16,974 bases of DNA from UBA9732 sp045116915 (GTDB lineage: Bacteria > Spirochaetota > Spirochaetia > Sphaerochaetales > Sphaerochaetaceae): NCBI GenBank assembly GCA_045116915.1, contig JBGUMQ010000033.1:1-16974 (forward strand), in the 5' to 3' direction. Of the stretch, positions 6,953 through 14,374 are shown piece after piece (position 1 is the first letter of the stretch; every line of letters begins with the position of its first letter). The notes beneath the pieces were generated by a model, which searched no databases, was not told the origin of the DNA, and saw only the letters and a program-made list of their open reading frames with translations. The position numbers and the translations under genes are program-made.

Positions 6953-8814
6953 ATACGGCGGTTCTCAAGGAAAGACTGGAAAATCTGGACAACCTGTTCA
7001 GCGCAGGCTCCATGACGCAGCGCCGCAGGGCCAGGGCCCTGGTCCTGGACCTTACGGACGAGACCTCGTTCGACTGGGAGATCCCCGAAAGATTCACCGA
7101 CTGCTATGTCTCCGGTCCCGCCCTGGGTGCGAGGATATGGGCCGAGTTCGCAGGCTCCGCCGTGGAGGAGGGCTCGACCTACGAGTCCGACAATCCGGTT
7201 GTGATCACGTCATCATACATGACGAACTCCGCGGTTCCGGGGTGCGAGAGCGTGAGCATCGCATTCAGGTCCCCCGTGACGGGGAGTCTGTGCTTCAACG
7301 TCGTCTCCAACACCGTGGGGATGCGCCTGGGTGCCCTGGGCTACGGCGCCTTGATAATCATCGGCAGGCTCAGGAGGCCGGCCGTCATCGATGTCCGCAG
7401 GAGCGGTGTGGTCTACAACATCTCCGAGGTCTTCATCGGATACAGCGTGAGCATGATCCAGGAACTGGTGGGAGTGGGTCCCATGACCACCGCCATGAGC
7501 ATAGGTCCTGCCGGAGAGAACAAGGTGCCGTTCGCCTCGGTCATCTGCGAGGGGGCGTCCACAGGCCGCGGAGGCCTGGGCTGTGTATTCGGATACAAGA
7601 ACATCAAAAGCCTGTGCATAACAGGATTCGATACCGGAGTCCGCAGGGATGGGAACGCAGAGGAGGCCGCCAAGGCCGTCTCTTCCTATGTCTCGCTCCT
7701 TTCTCAAAGCCCGTACTGCAAGGCCATGCAGCGCGGCGGATCCGCGCTTCTTGTGAAATACGCCAGCAGGGACGGCTGGGCACCGGTGCTCAACTTCGCA
7801 CGCCGTACGGACCCGAGGCTCTTCCATCTCGGAGGGGAGGAGGTCAACAGGCGCTACGGAGAGGAGCACGGCGGATGCATCGCATGTCCGGTCATGTGCA
7901 GGCACAGGACGCGTGACGGCATAGTGATCCCCGGATACGAATCCATCCTCATGCTGGGATCGAACATAGACTGTTTCGACATGGACAAGGTCATCGAGCG
8001 CTACGCACAGTGCCTTGACTGCGGTCTGGATCCGGTATCCACGGGAAATGTCCTGGGCTGGGCCATGGAGGCATGGTCCTCCGGGTGTATGAACCTGTTC
8101 GAAAGCGGTTTCTCGTTCAGGGACAACTCCATGGTGCTTCCTCTGATCGAGATGATCGCGAAGCGTGTGGGGCCGGGCGAACCGCTGAGCTTCGGAACGT
8201 ACGCCATGGCCAAGGCCTGCGGGGACGAAAGCTTCGCACAGACCATCCGCGGCCTGGAATGCGGACCTTGCGACTACCGCGGTGCATTCGCGCAGTCCAT
8301 CTCAGACAGCATGGGATTCTGGTTCCCCAACTACTTCGAGATCCACAGCCGCATCTGCAACTCGAAGCACGAGGAATGGGCCATCCTGAACGAGCGGATC
8401 GTGATGGGACTGGAGAGCTACGGGCTTTCACCATCGGCCATCGTACCGGCCGTCATCGAGACGGACAAGGCACTGAAGAAGCGGATATCAATTATTCCCA
8501 AATCGGAAATAAAGACCATTAAATTGGATGTAATCAGCAGATTGATCAGCTCTGTGACGGGTGTGGAGACGATTCCGGACGATATCATGGATATGGGAGA
8601 CAGGTGCTGGAGGCTGATCTACGAGATAGACATGGCCCTTGGATTCGACATGCTGGAGGATGCCGGAAGCAGGCTTCCGGAACATTTCTTCATAGATCCC
8701 GACAGCAACCACAAGGATGCGTCAATCGTTCCCTTCAGGGCTCTGATGGACAGGTATTGTTTCCTCAGAAAGCAGATCATCGCCGCCCAGGGCTCTGATC
8801 TCGGCGTGCGCTGA
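6949..8814 (+). CDS. Aldehyde:ferredoxin oxidoreductase family protein (tungsten-type), divergent
   Basis: AOR enzymes oxidise aldehydes to acids with a tungsten bis-pterin cofactor and hand electrons to ferredoxin. The 621-aa length is normal. The N-terminal pterin domain shows SGPALGARIWAEF, the family FRSPVTGSLCFN segment and STGRGGLGCVFGYKNIKSL. Three cluster ligands are present as C310-x2-C313-x3-C317, and GYES keeps the active-site glutamate region. The usual fourth cysteine (SLxLCxF motif) is not found; about residues 513-528 occupy that place, in unusually AT-rich DNA. The second pterin motif reads CGPCDYRGAFAQSI instead of the usual DPRG form. ATG 6949 is chosen over an in-frame ATG at 6874 because AGGGGAG lies 5 nt upstream and ATGA overlaps the ferredoxin stop. 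The substrate is unknown, and an inactive or non-aldehyde member is possible. Confidence 0.88.
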   Translation: MNTAVLKERLENLDNLFSAGSMTQRRRARALVLDLTDETSFDWEIPERFTDCYVSGPALGARIWAEFAGSAVEEGSTYESDNPVVITSSYMTNSAVPGCESVSIAFRSPVTGSLCFNVVSNTVGMRLGALGYGALIIIGRLRRPAVIDVRRSGVVYNISEVFIGYSVSMIQELVGVGPMTTAMSIGPAGENKVPFASVICEGASTGRGGLGCVFGYKNIKSLCITGFDTGVRRDGNAEEAAKAVSSYVSLLSQSPYCKAMQRGGSALLVKYASRDGWAPVLNFARRTDPRLFHLGGEEVNRRYGEEHGGCIACPVMCRHRTRDGIVIPGYESILMLGSNIDCFDMDKVIERYAQCLDCGLDPVSTGNVLGWAMEAWSSGCMNLFESGFSFRDNSMVLPLIEMIAKRVGPGEPLSFGTYAMAKACGDESFAQTIRGLECGPCDYRGAFAQSISDSMGFWFPNYFEIHSRICNSKHEEWAILNERIVMGLESYGLSPSAIVPAVIETDKALKKRISIIPKSEIKTIKLDVISRLISSVTGVETIPDDIMDMGDRCWRLIYEIDMALGFDMLEDAGSRLPEHFFIDPDSNHKDASIVPFRALMDRYCFLRKQIIAAQGSDLGVR

Positions 8815-9315
8815 GCCGTCACCGGCAAAACGTATCACGGCATAGGAGGCCCTGCTGCCTCCGCGCGGCCTTGCCGCAGAGCCCGGATTCAGAAATACAA
8901 TTCTTTTCCCTTCAATGACTTCCGTATGGATGTCCGGTACATGTGTATGGCCTGTCAGCACCATGTCGAAATCGGCGTCATCAAGTCCTGCGGAGGATGG
9001 CTGCCAGTAGAGGTGGCCGTGCGAGACGAATATTTTCAGCCCTCCGACAGTGCATGTCCTGTACAGCGGAAGGTCCATGCCGACATCTGTCCACGACCAT
9101 TTGTTGTCGCAGTTGCCCTGCACGGGCATGAACACGAAGTTCCTGCACGTTATGCACTGCGATATGAAGTAGTTCCCGATGTCCAGATCGCCCGTGTATA
9201 TGAATGCCAGGCAGTCCTCGCGGGACGCTATGGAGGCCAGCGTCTCGAACGCCTGGTCCGAATGGTGGACATCTCCTGCGACAAGAATGAATTTTCCTTC
9301 GTTTATTCCTAACAT
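8722..9315 (-). CDS. YfcE/MJ0936-type metallophosphoesterase
   Basis: This is a small cytoplasmic phosphodiesterase of the calcineurin-like superfamily that binds two metal ions. The 197-aa protein shows all motifs in order: GDVHHS (D15, H17), YTGDLDIG (D43), QGNCD (N68), VSHGH (H99, H101) and TGHTHVPD (H123, H125). FLNPGSAARPRGG, the family's C-terminal signature, follows. The last 30 residues go beyond the usual fold end and are encoded in the 93 bp that overlap the AOR 3' end on the other strand. The family hydrolyses phosphodiesters in vitro; the cellular substrate is not known. There is no clear ribosome binding site before the ATG. It is the only - strand gene in the left 14 kb. Confidence 0.92.
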   Translation of the reverse strand: MLGINEGKFILVAGDVHHSDQAFETLASIASREDCLAFIYTGDLDIGNYFISQCITCRNFVFMPVQGNCDNKWSWTDVGMDLPLYRTCTVGGLKIFVSHGHLYWQPSSAGLDDADFDMVLTGHTHVPDIHTEVIEGKRIVFLNPGSAARPRGGSRASYAVIRFAGDGSAHAEIRALGGDDLLSEETIPVHQSPEGND

Positions 9316-9396
9316 GGTATGGTTTTATGGTATCACATCCGTGATTCGCCGGAAACCTTGCCATATGTTAAGCATATATGCGTTCCGGACTCTGTA

Positions 9397-9412
9397 ATGA
9401 ACATTTGTTCAT
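9397..9412. promoter_or_regulatory. Operator-like palindrome in the divergent intergenic region
   Basis: ATGAACA and TGTTCAT are perfect 7-bp arms around TT. The site lies between the divergent starts of the phosphoesterase (9315) and the hydrolase (9543), just upstream of the hydrolase promoter candidate. Its size fits a dimeric repressor site; no regulator is encoded beside it. Confidence 0.35.
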
Positions 9413-9432
9413 GCAATATTTTCAAAACCTTC

Positions 9433-9467
9433 TTGTGATTGCTTTTCCATTCATAGTATGATAATAG
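9433..9467 (+). promoter_or_regulatory. Promoter region of the hydrolase-yihY-manA unit
   Basis: Two overlapping readings are possible: TTGTGA (9433) with TATGAT (9457-9462) at 18 bp, or TTGCTT (9439) with TAATAG (9462-9467) at 17 bp. Either gives a leader of about 70 nt that contains the palindrome at 9508. Confidence 0.45.
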
Positions 9468-9507
9468 TACTCAACCTGTATAGGTTTTCATCATAGATCG
9501 GTTTTTT

Positions 9508-9524
9508 CTGAAATGGCATTTCAG
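9508..9524 (+). promoter_or_regulatory. Perfect 17-bp palindrome in the hydrolase leader
   Basis: CTGAAATG-G-CATTTCAG has perfect 8-bp arms and ends 7 bp before the GGAGG ribosome site (9532-9536). The one-base centre is too small for an RNA hairpin loop unless inner pairs open, so a DNA operator downstream of the promoter (roadblock type) is the simpler reading. Confidence 0.4.
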
Positions 9525-9542
9525 GGAATTTGGAGGTAAAGT

Positions 9543-10463
9543 ATGGCGGACAAGGTATTCACCTGTTCTGACGGACACGTTCTTGCATACAACCTCTGGT
9601 TGCCTTCCCCAAATATAGAAGTAAAAGCATTCCTGCAGATCCTCCACGGCATGGCGGAGCACAGCGACCGCTACGCAAGGTTTGCGGAATATCTCAACAA
9701 CATGGGTTATGCGGTATTCGCCGCAGACCACAGGGGCCACGGAGCAACAGCATCAGAGGACGAACTCGGCTGGTTCGCCGAAAGGAACGGATGGGAAAGG
9801 GTCGCCGCGGATTCATTCGAACTCGCGAACCATCTCACCACCCAGTACAATGCGAACATGGTCTTCCTTATGGGGCACAGCATGGGCAGTTTCCTTGCCC
9901 GTACGATGATGGTTCTGTATCCGGATTTCTATTCAGGCGTCATCATCATGGGCACAGGCTGCGGAAAGGGCCTTATCGGCAAGATGGGGAAGCTCATCTG
10001 CAGAAGCCATATCCGCAAGGAGGGCTCGAAGAGTCCGGCTGTTGCGATGAACAAGCTTTCCTTCGGTGCATACAACAAGGCTTTCGAGCCTACCGCGACC
10101 GATTTCGACTGGCTCTCCCGTGATTCCAAGGAAGTCGAGAAGTACGTGAAGGATCCCAAGTGCGGATTCCTCTGCACCAACGGCTTCTTCTACGACCTGC
10201 TCACAGGAATCGAGTTCGCCAACAGCCGCGCGAACGCCATGAAGCTACCCAAAGACATCCCGCTTCTCATTATCAGCGGCGAGATGGATCCCGTCGGCGA
10301 CTTCGGCAAGGGCGTGAGGAAGGTCTACGACCTCTATGTCAACGCCGGCATGATGGATGTGAAGCTCATGCTCATACCCGGTGCAAGACACGAGATCCTG
10401 AACGAAACCAACAGGAAGGAAGTGTACGGGATCCTGGCCGGCTGGCTGGACTCGCATATCTGA
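9543..10463 (+). CDS. Alpha/beta hydrolase, monoacylglycerol lipase/lysophospholipase type
   Basis: This is a serine hydrolase of the Hydrolase_4 (PldB/monoglyceride lipase-like) group, 306 aa. The oxyanion region ILHGMAEHSDRYARF and the AADHRGHGAT segment are typical. The catalytic triad is visible: S113 in the GHSMGS nucleophile elbow, D249 in ISGEMDPVG, and H283 in PGARHEIL. There is no signal peptide, so it acts inside the cell, probably on lysophospholipids or monoacylglycerols; the substrate is inferred from the family only. The start has a strong GGAGG 6 nt upstream. It is first in a likely operon: yihY begins 3 bp after its stop, and yihY overlaps manA. Confidence 0.93.
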   Translation: MADKVFTCSDGHVLAYNLWLPSPNIEVKAFLQILHGMAEHSDRYARFAEYLNNMGYAVFAADHRGHGATASEDELGWFAERNGWERVAADSFELANHLTTQYNANMVFLMGHSMGSFLARTMMVLYPDFYSGVIIMGTGCGKGLIGKMGKLICRSHIRKEGSKSPAVAMNKLSFGAYNKAFEPTATDFDWLSRDSKEVEKYVKDPKCGFLCTNGFFYDLLTGIEFANSRANAMKLPKDIPLLIISGEMDPVGDFGKGVRKVYDLYVNAGMMDVKLMLIPGARHEILNETNRKEVYGILAGWLDSHI

Positions 10464-10466
10464 TCC

Positions 10467-11333
10467 ATGGGTTCGAAATCCAAACGTAAGAAGACAAAGA
10501 AGATACTCACGTCGGTCAAGAACTGTGTGGGCAGTTTCATAGACCAACTGAACGAGGACTCGGCCATGCTGCTTTCCAACGGCATGGTCTATTCCACACT
10601 TCTGGCCCTTGTGCCGTGTCTTGCCGTCATCTATGCGGTCCTGAACAGGCTCGGTGCGTTGGAGCCGTTCGTGGCTGTCATCGAGGAGACGATAATGAAC
10701 ACGTTCGGCGAAGGCACCGGCAACACCCTTGTGGGATACATCAGGGCCTTCACCACCAACGCCATGGGACTGGGGGTGCTGAGCATCCTGTCGTTCAGCC
10801 TGACGTTCGTCCTCCTGATAGACAAGATATACACCGTTGTCACCAAGATCTGGCACACGCCGCCAAAAGGGAAGCTAGTTGTCCGGTACCTCAAGTACAT
10901 TGTCGTAATAATCCTGGGGATGGTGGGGATCGCGCTGTTCGTTTTCCTGGTGGGAAGGTTCAACTCCCTGTCGCTCAGGCTCAGGCATCTCCCGAAGCTC
11001 AGTGTCCTGGAGCAGATCCTCGGCAAGACCTTCTCGATCGCCATCGTGTTCGGGATCCTGCTGGCCATGATTTACCTGATACCCAACTGCAAGGTCAGGT
11101 TCAGGTCCGGCCTTGTAGGAGCGGTGTTCGGGACCGTGGGCATCGTCATCCTCAGCTATGTGTTCAAGATCGTGGTCAGGTATTCCGTCAGGTACTCTCT
11201 GATCTACGGTTCGCTCGCCACGCTCCTGTTCTTCTTCATGTTCCTTTCATATTTCTGGAAGATAGTGTTCGCAGCGATGATAATCTCATATGTCCATCAG
11301 GCCAGGACTGTGGGAGTGGAGTACGAGTTATGA
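10467..11333 (+). CDS. YihY/BrkB-family (UPF0761) inner membrane protein
   Basis: The 288-aa protein has a basic cytoplasmic N-terminus (MGSKSKRKKTKK) and six likely membrane segments, at about residues 40-60, 98-122, 142-163, 188-207, 214-236 and 244-276. The family motif MVYSTLLALVPCLAV and the C-terminal SLIYGSLATLLFFFMF are recognisable. The family was once called ribonuclease BN in error; its true function is unknown, with transport or envelope roles proposed. The start is 3 bp after the hydrolase stop without a clear ribosome site, so translation is probably coupled. The stop overlaps the manA start (ATGA). Confidence 0.9.
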   Translation: MGSKSKRKKTKKILTSVKNCVGSFIDQLNEDSAMLLSNGMVYSTLLALVPCLAVIYAVLNRLGALEPFVAVIEETIMNTFGEGTGNTLVGYIRAFTTNAMGLGVLSILSFSLTFVLLIDKIYTVVTKIWHTPPKGKLVVRYLKYIVVIILGMVGIALFVFLVGRFNSLSLRLRHLPKLSVLEQILGKTFSIAIVFGILLAMIYLIPNCKVRFRSGLVGAVFGTVGIVILSYVFKIVVRYSVRYSLIYGSLATLLFFFMFLSYFWKIVFAAMIISYVHQARTVGVEYEL

Positions 11334-12439
11334 GTGACATTCTAAGAATCAGACCCGTGATAAAGGACTATCCGTGGGGAAACGACTATTTCATCGCAGA
11401 CCTCCTGGGTCTGGCCAAGGAAGGCCCCAGGGCCGAGATGTGGATGGGTGCCCACAGGCAGGGCAGCGCCGTCGTGGAGGAGAACGGAGAGAAGCTGTGC
11501 GACTTCATGGACGCGGACCCGGACTTCTGCGGCATGGATGCCGACTCCTTCCCGTTCCTGTTCAAGGTCCTCGCCATAGCCAGGAGCCTGAGCATCCAGT
11601 GCCATCCGGATTCGGACCTGGCGAAGGCGGGGTATGCTTCGGAAACGGACAAGCATGACAATCTTCCCAGAACGGAATGGAATTACCAGGATTCCAACCA
11701 GAAGGCCGAGATGCTCTATGCCCTCACTCCCGTGACGGCCATGTGCGGATTCAGGGAGCCGGAGCAGATGAAGGCCCTGCTGATGACGGCCGTCCCCGCA
11801 TTCTGGAACGAGCATCTGGCCGGCTGCGGTTCCGCAGGTGAGCTTTTCGACACCATCTACCGGACCGATGCGGAGCAACTGGCCTATGCCGAGGCGGAGC
11901 TTCTGAAGAACTGCGACCTCCTGCCGGAGGATGTGTGCAGGATCGTCAGGGAACTGGGGGACCGCTATTTCGGAGACCCGGGCGTGTTCTCGCCCCTTCT
12001 TCTTAATATAATACACCTGGAACCCGGACAGGCCGTCTACCTCAAGCCCAGGGTCCTCCATGCATACATCGCCGGAAACGGGGTGGAGCTGATGAACAAC
12101 TCCGACAACGTGCTCAGGGCAGGACTGACGAACAAGCACATGGACCTGGACGAGCTGGAGCATGTCATGATCCCGGAGACATACATCCCGAAGCCGATGG
12201 AGAGCGTCACCGATGAAGGAGGCCGCCACTTCGTCTGCGATGGAGGCTTCACACTCACGGTCATGGCCGACGGAACATACGTCAACCGCACAAGCGGTCC
12301 CAGGATCCTCCTGTGCACGGAAGGCAAGGCCACGGTGAACGGACTGGTCCTCGAGAAGGGACAGTGCTGCATAGCCGGAAAGGGCGCTTCCGAGGTCAGG
12401 GTCTCCTGTCCGGGCGGAACTGTCTTCATGGCAAGTTGA
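11330..12439 (+). CDS. manA: Mannose-6-phosphate isomerase, type I
   Basis: This zinc enzyme interconverts fructose-6-phosphate and mannose-6-phosphate, linking mannose use to glycolysis and supplying mannose for envelope glycans. The 369-aa product has KDYPWGNDYFIADLLG at the N-terminus, then FKVLAIARSLSIQCHPD with the zinc-binding Q-x-H. DSNQKAEML follows, holding the zinc glutamate of the usual NHKPE motif; histidine and proline are replaced by Q and A. KPRVLHAYIAGNGVELM carries the second zinc histidine, and NSDNVLRAGLT follows. It is slightly shorter than E. coli ManA. GGAG (11318-11321) lies 8 nt before the ATG, which overlaps the yihY stop. The frame stays open upstream through yihY, but that part is an out-of-frame shadow. 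Confidence 0.93.
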   Translation: MSDILRIRPVIKDYPWGNDYFIADLLGLAKEGPRAEMWMGAHRQGSAVVEENGEKLCDFMDADPDFCGMDADSFPFLFKVLAIARSLSIQCHPDSDLAKAGYASETDKHDNLPRTEWNYQDSNQKAEMLYALTPVTAMCGFREPEQMKALLMTAVPAFWNEHLAGCGSAGELFDTIYRTDAEQLAYAEAELLKNCDLLPEDVCRIVRELGDRYFGDPGVFSPLLLNIIHLEPGQAVYLKPRVLHAYIAGNGVELMNNSDNVLRAGLTNKHMDLDELEHVMIPETYIPKPMESVTDEGGRHFVCDGGFTLTVMADGTYVNRTSGPRILLCTEGKATVNGLVLEKGQCCIAGKGASEVRVSCPGGTVFMAS

Positions 12440-12497
12440 TGTTAGAATAATAACATTTTGTTAAAAATCATAGTATGAACAATTGACTCTCTAACAT
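12439..12497 (+). promoter_or_regulatory. AT-rich control region before the symporter, with inverted repeat
   Basis: ATGTTAGA (12439-12446) and TCTAACAT (12490-12497) are perfect 8-bp arms 43 bp apart, and TAACA-TTT-TGTTA (12451-12463) is a smaller hairpin between them. TTGACT (12483-12488) with GCTATT (12505-12510) at 16 bp is a possible promoter. No GC-rich terminator for manA is visible, so read-through into the symporter gene cannot be excluded. Confidence 0.35.
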
Positions 12498-12534
12498 TAT
12501 TTCTGCTATTCCATCACTATCTATGGAGGTAGGT

Positions 12535-14079
12535 ATGTTCATCAAGATTCTTCTTATCCTGATCTTCTTCGGAATCATGATCGGAGTGGGTATCTTCTGC
12601 CGCAAGCAGGCGAGGGACGTCAGGGGTTTCGTCCTCGGCGGAAGGAATGTCGGACCATGGCTCAGCGCCTTCGCTTTCGGAACAAGCTATTTCTCGGCTG
12701 TCATCTTCGTCGGCTACGCGGGTCAGTTCGGCTGGAAGTTCGGTCTTGCATCCACATGGATAGGACTCGGAAACGCCTTCATAGGTTCACTTCTCGCATG
12801 GACGATCCTTGGAAGAAGGACAAGGATCATGACACAGCACCTCCATTCGGCCACGATGCCGCAGTTCTTCGAGAACCGTTTCGACAGCAAGGCCCTGAAG
12901 CTGGTATCCTCCATAATAATCTTCGTGTTCCTGATCCCGTACACGGCTTCGCTGTACAACGGTCTTTCAAGGCTCTTCGGGATGGGCTTCAACGTCGACT
13001 ACACCGTCTGCATCGCCGTCATGGCCGTGCTGACCGCTATCTACGTCATTGCCGGAGGCTACATGGCCACCGCGGTCAACGACTTCATCCAGGGCATAAT
13101 CATGCTGATCGGAATCGTCGCCATCATCGTCTCGGTCCTGAGGATCAACGGCGGATTCGGCGGGTCCCTCGATGCCCTTGCAAGGATCTCCGACGCATCG
13201 GTCTCGGGTACTCCGGGTGTGTTCGCGTCGTTCTTCGGTCCTGATCCGTTCGGGCTTCTGTGTGTCGTGATCCTCACGTCGCTGGGAACCTGGGGACTGC
13301 CGCAGATGGTGCAGAAGTTCTACGCCATCAAGAGCGAGAAGGACATCCACAAGGGTACGGTCATCTCCACCGTCTTCGCGATCGTCGTCGCCGGCGGATG
13401 CTACTTCCTGGGCGGTTTCGGACGTCTTTTCAACGTCGATGTCGCAGCCGAGGGCTATGACGCCATAATCCCGGCCATGCTCGCAAACCTCTCGCCGGTG
13501 GTGTTCGGAGTCGCGCTGGTCCTGGTGCTTTCGGCATCGATGTCCACGCTGTCGTCCCTGGTCCTTGCCTCCAGCTCCACGCTGACGCTGGACTTCATCG
13601 ACCCGGTGTTCATGGGCAACAGGAAGGACGAGAAGAAGACCCTCCCGATCATCAGGATCTTCATCGCCGTGTTCATCCTGATCTCGGCGGTCATCGCGAT
13701 CATCCAGTACAAGATGAACGTGACGTTCATCGCCCAGCTCATGGGTCTGTCGTGGGGAGCCCTCGCCGGATCGTTCCTGGCTCCGTTCCTCTACAGCCTG
13801 TACTGGAAGAAGACGACCAAGGCATCGTGCGTGGTGTGCTTCATCTGGGGCTCGGTCCTGATGCTGGCCAACATGTTCTTCAAGGGCTCGTTCCCGGCGG
13901 TGCTCCAGAGCCCGATCAACTGCGGCGCTTTCGCGATGCTCGGCGGCATGGTCATCGTTCCTGTCGTCAGCGCCTTCACCAAGAAACCATCTGCGGAGAA
14001 GGTAGATTCCGTATTCTCCTGCTACGAGAAGAAGGTCATGGCTCCGATCAAGGATGTCCTGAGCGCGGAAGAAGCCTGA
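12535..14079 (+). CDS. Sodium:solute symporter (SSS/SLC5 family)
   Basis: This is an inner membrane transporter that brings in a solute with Na+. The 514-aa protein is hydrophobic throughout, with about thirteen membrane segments expected from the family and many visible. Diagnostic parts are FVLGGRNVGPWLSAFAFG near the N-terminus and the gating region GYAGQFGWKFGLAST. AGGYMATAVNDFIQGIIM follows, and then the SSS signature LSASMSTLSSLVLASSSTLT, which holds the Ser/Thr of the second Na+ site. The closest named groups are proline and pantothenate symporters, but the substrate cannot be assigned. The start at 12535 has GGAGGT 4 nt upstream; an ATG at 12523 is in frame but overlaps that ribosome site. 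It is probably its own transcription unit. Confidence 0.92.
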   Translation: MFIKILLILIFFGIMIGVGIFCRKQARDVRGFVLGGRNVGPWLSAFAFGTSYFSAVIFVGYAGQFGWKFGLASTWIGLGNAFIGSLLAWTILGRRTRIMTQHLHSATMPQFFENRFDSKALKLVSSIIIFVFLIPYTASLYNGLSRLFGMGFNVDYTVCIAVMAVLTAIYVIAGGYMATAVNDFIQGIIMLIGIVAIIVSVLRINGGFGGSLDALARISDASVSGTPGVFASFFGPDPFGLLCVVILTSLGTWGLPQMVQKFYAIKSEKDIHKGTVISTVFAIVVAGGCYFLGGFGRLFNVDVAAEGYDAIIPAMLANLSPVVFGVALVLVLSASMSTLSSLVLASSSTLTLDFIDPVFMGNRKDEKKTLPIIRIFIAVFILISAVIAIIQYKMNVTFIAQLMGLSWGALAGSFLAPFLYSLYWKKTTKASCVVCFIWGSVLMLANMFFKGSFPAVLQSPINCGAFAMLGGMVIVPVVSAFTKKPSAEKVDSVFSCYEKKVMAPIKDVLSAEEA

Positions 14080-14126
14080 GTTGCCGGTCAAAGCTTGACC
14101 CGGAACTGTTGGAGTGTGGTCGAGTC

Positions 14127-14207
14127 AATACAATCTTTTTCTCAAAAATCGCTCGAAAGATTGAAAAATACAATCTTTTCTTCAAAATTCGGAGAAAAGA
14201 TTGTATT
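14127..14207. repeat. Direct and inverted repeat cluster built on ACAATCTTTT
   Basis: AATACAATCTTTTCT (14167-14181) and AGAAAAGATTGTATT (14193-14207) are perfect 15-bp inverted arms with an 11-nt loop. Forty bases to the left, AATACAATCTTTT is repeated directly at 14127-14139. CAATCTTT (14131-14138) faces AAAGATTG (14156-14163) as a second inverted pair. Two stem-loops with the same arm sequence therefore stand side by side. No T run follows on either strand and no transposase is present. Confidence 0.8.
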
Positions 14208-14374
14208 CGTTCTGGTGGCAACAATGCAGCAAGGCTGAATCTGTTCAGTTGCAGACGGCAAGGATGACGGAAGCGGCTTCCGAGGATGTTTCTACGGTAG
14301 CCATTCATCATAGGTTTCGAACAACTCGCGCACAATCGGCGTTTTCATGCAAATCATTGATTCGGCCTAGCTGG

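Noticed and set aside
10616..11329. Long open frame upstream of manA
   Set aside because: It is the out-of-frame shadow of yihY, which has clear membrane segments and family motifs; ManA begins at 11330.
11330..12439. Inactive ManA because NHKPE reads NQKAE
   Set aside because: The zinc ligands (Q and H of QCHP, the E of NQKAE, the H of LHAY) are all kept, so loss of activity is not supported.
12967..14091. 374-codon antisense open frame over the symporter gene
   Set aside because: The product would be an extreme Asp/Arg/His-rich chain with no domain, as expected from the antisense of a GC-rich membrane-protein gene.
14086..14100. Symporter terminator at GGTCAA-AGC-TTGACC
   Set aside because: The stem is short and no T run follows, so I list it only as part of the gene-free stretch.
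14127..14207. CRISPR array
   Set aside because: There are only two direct copies of a 13-base unit plus inverted copies, with no regular spacers and no cas genes.
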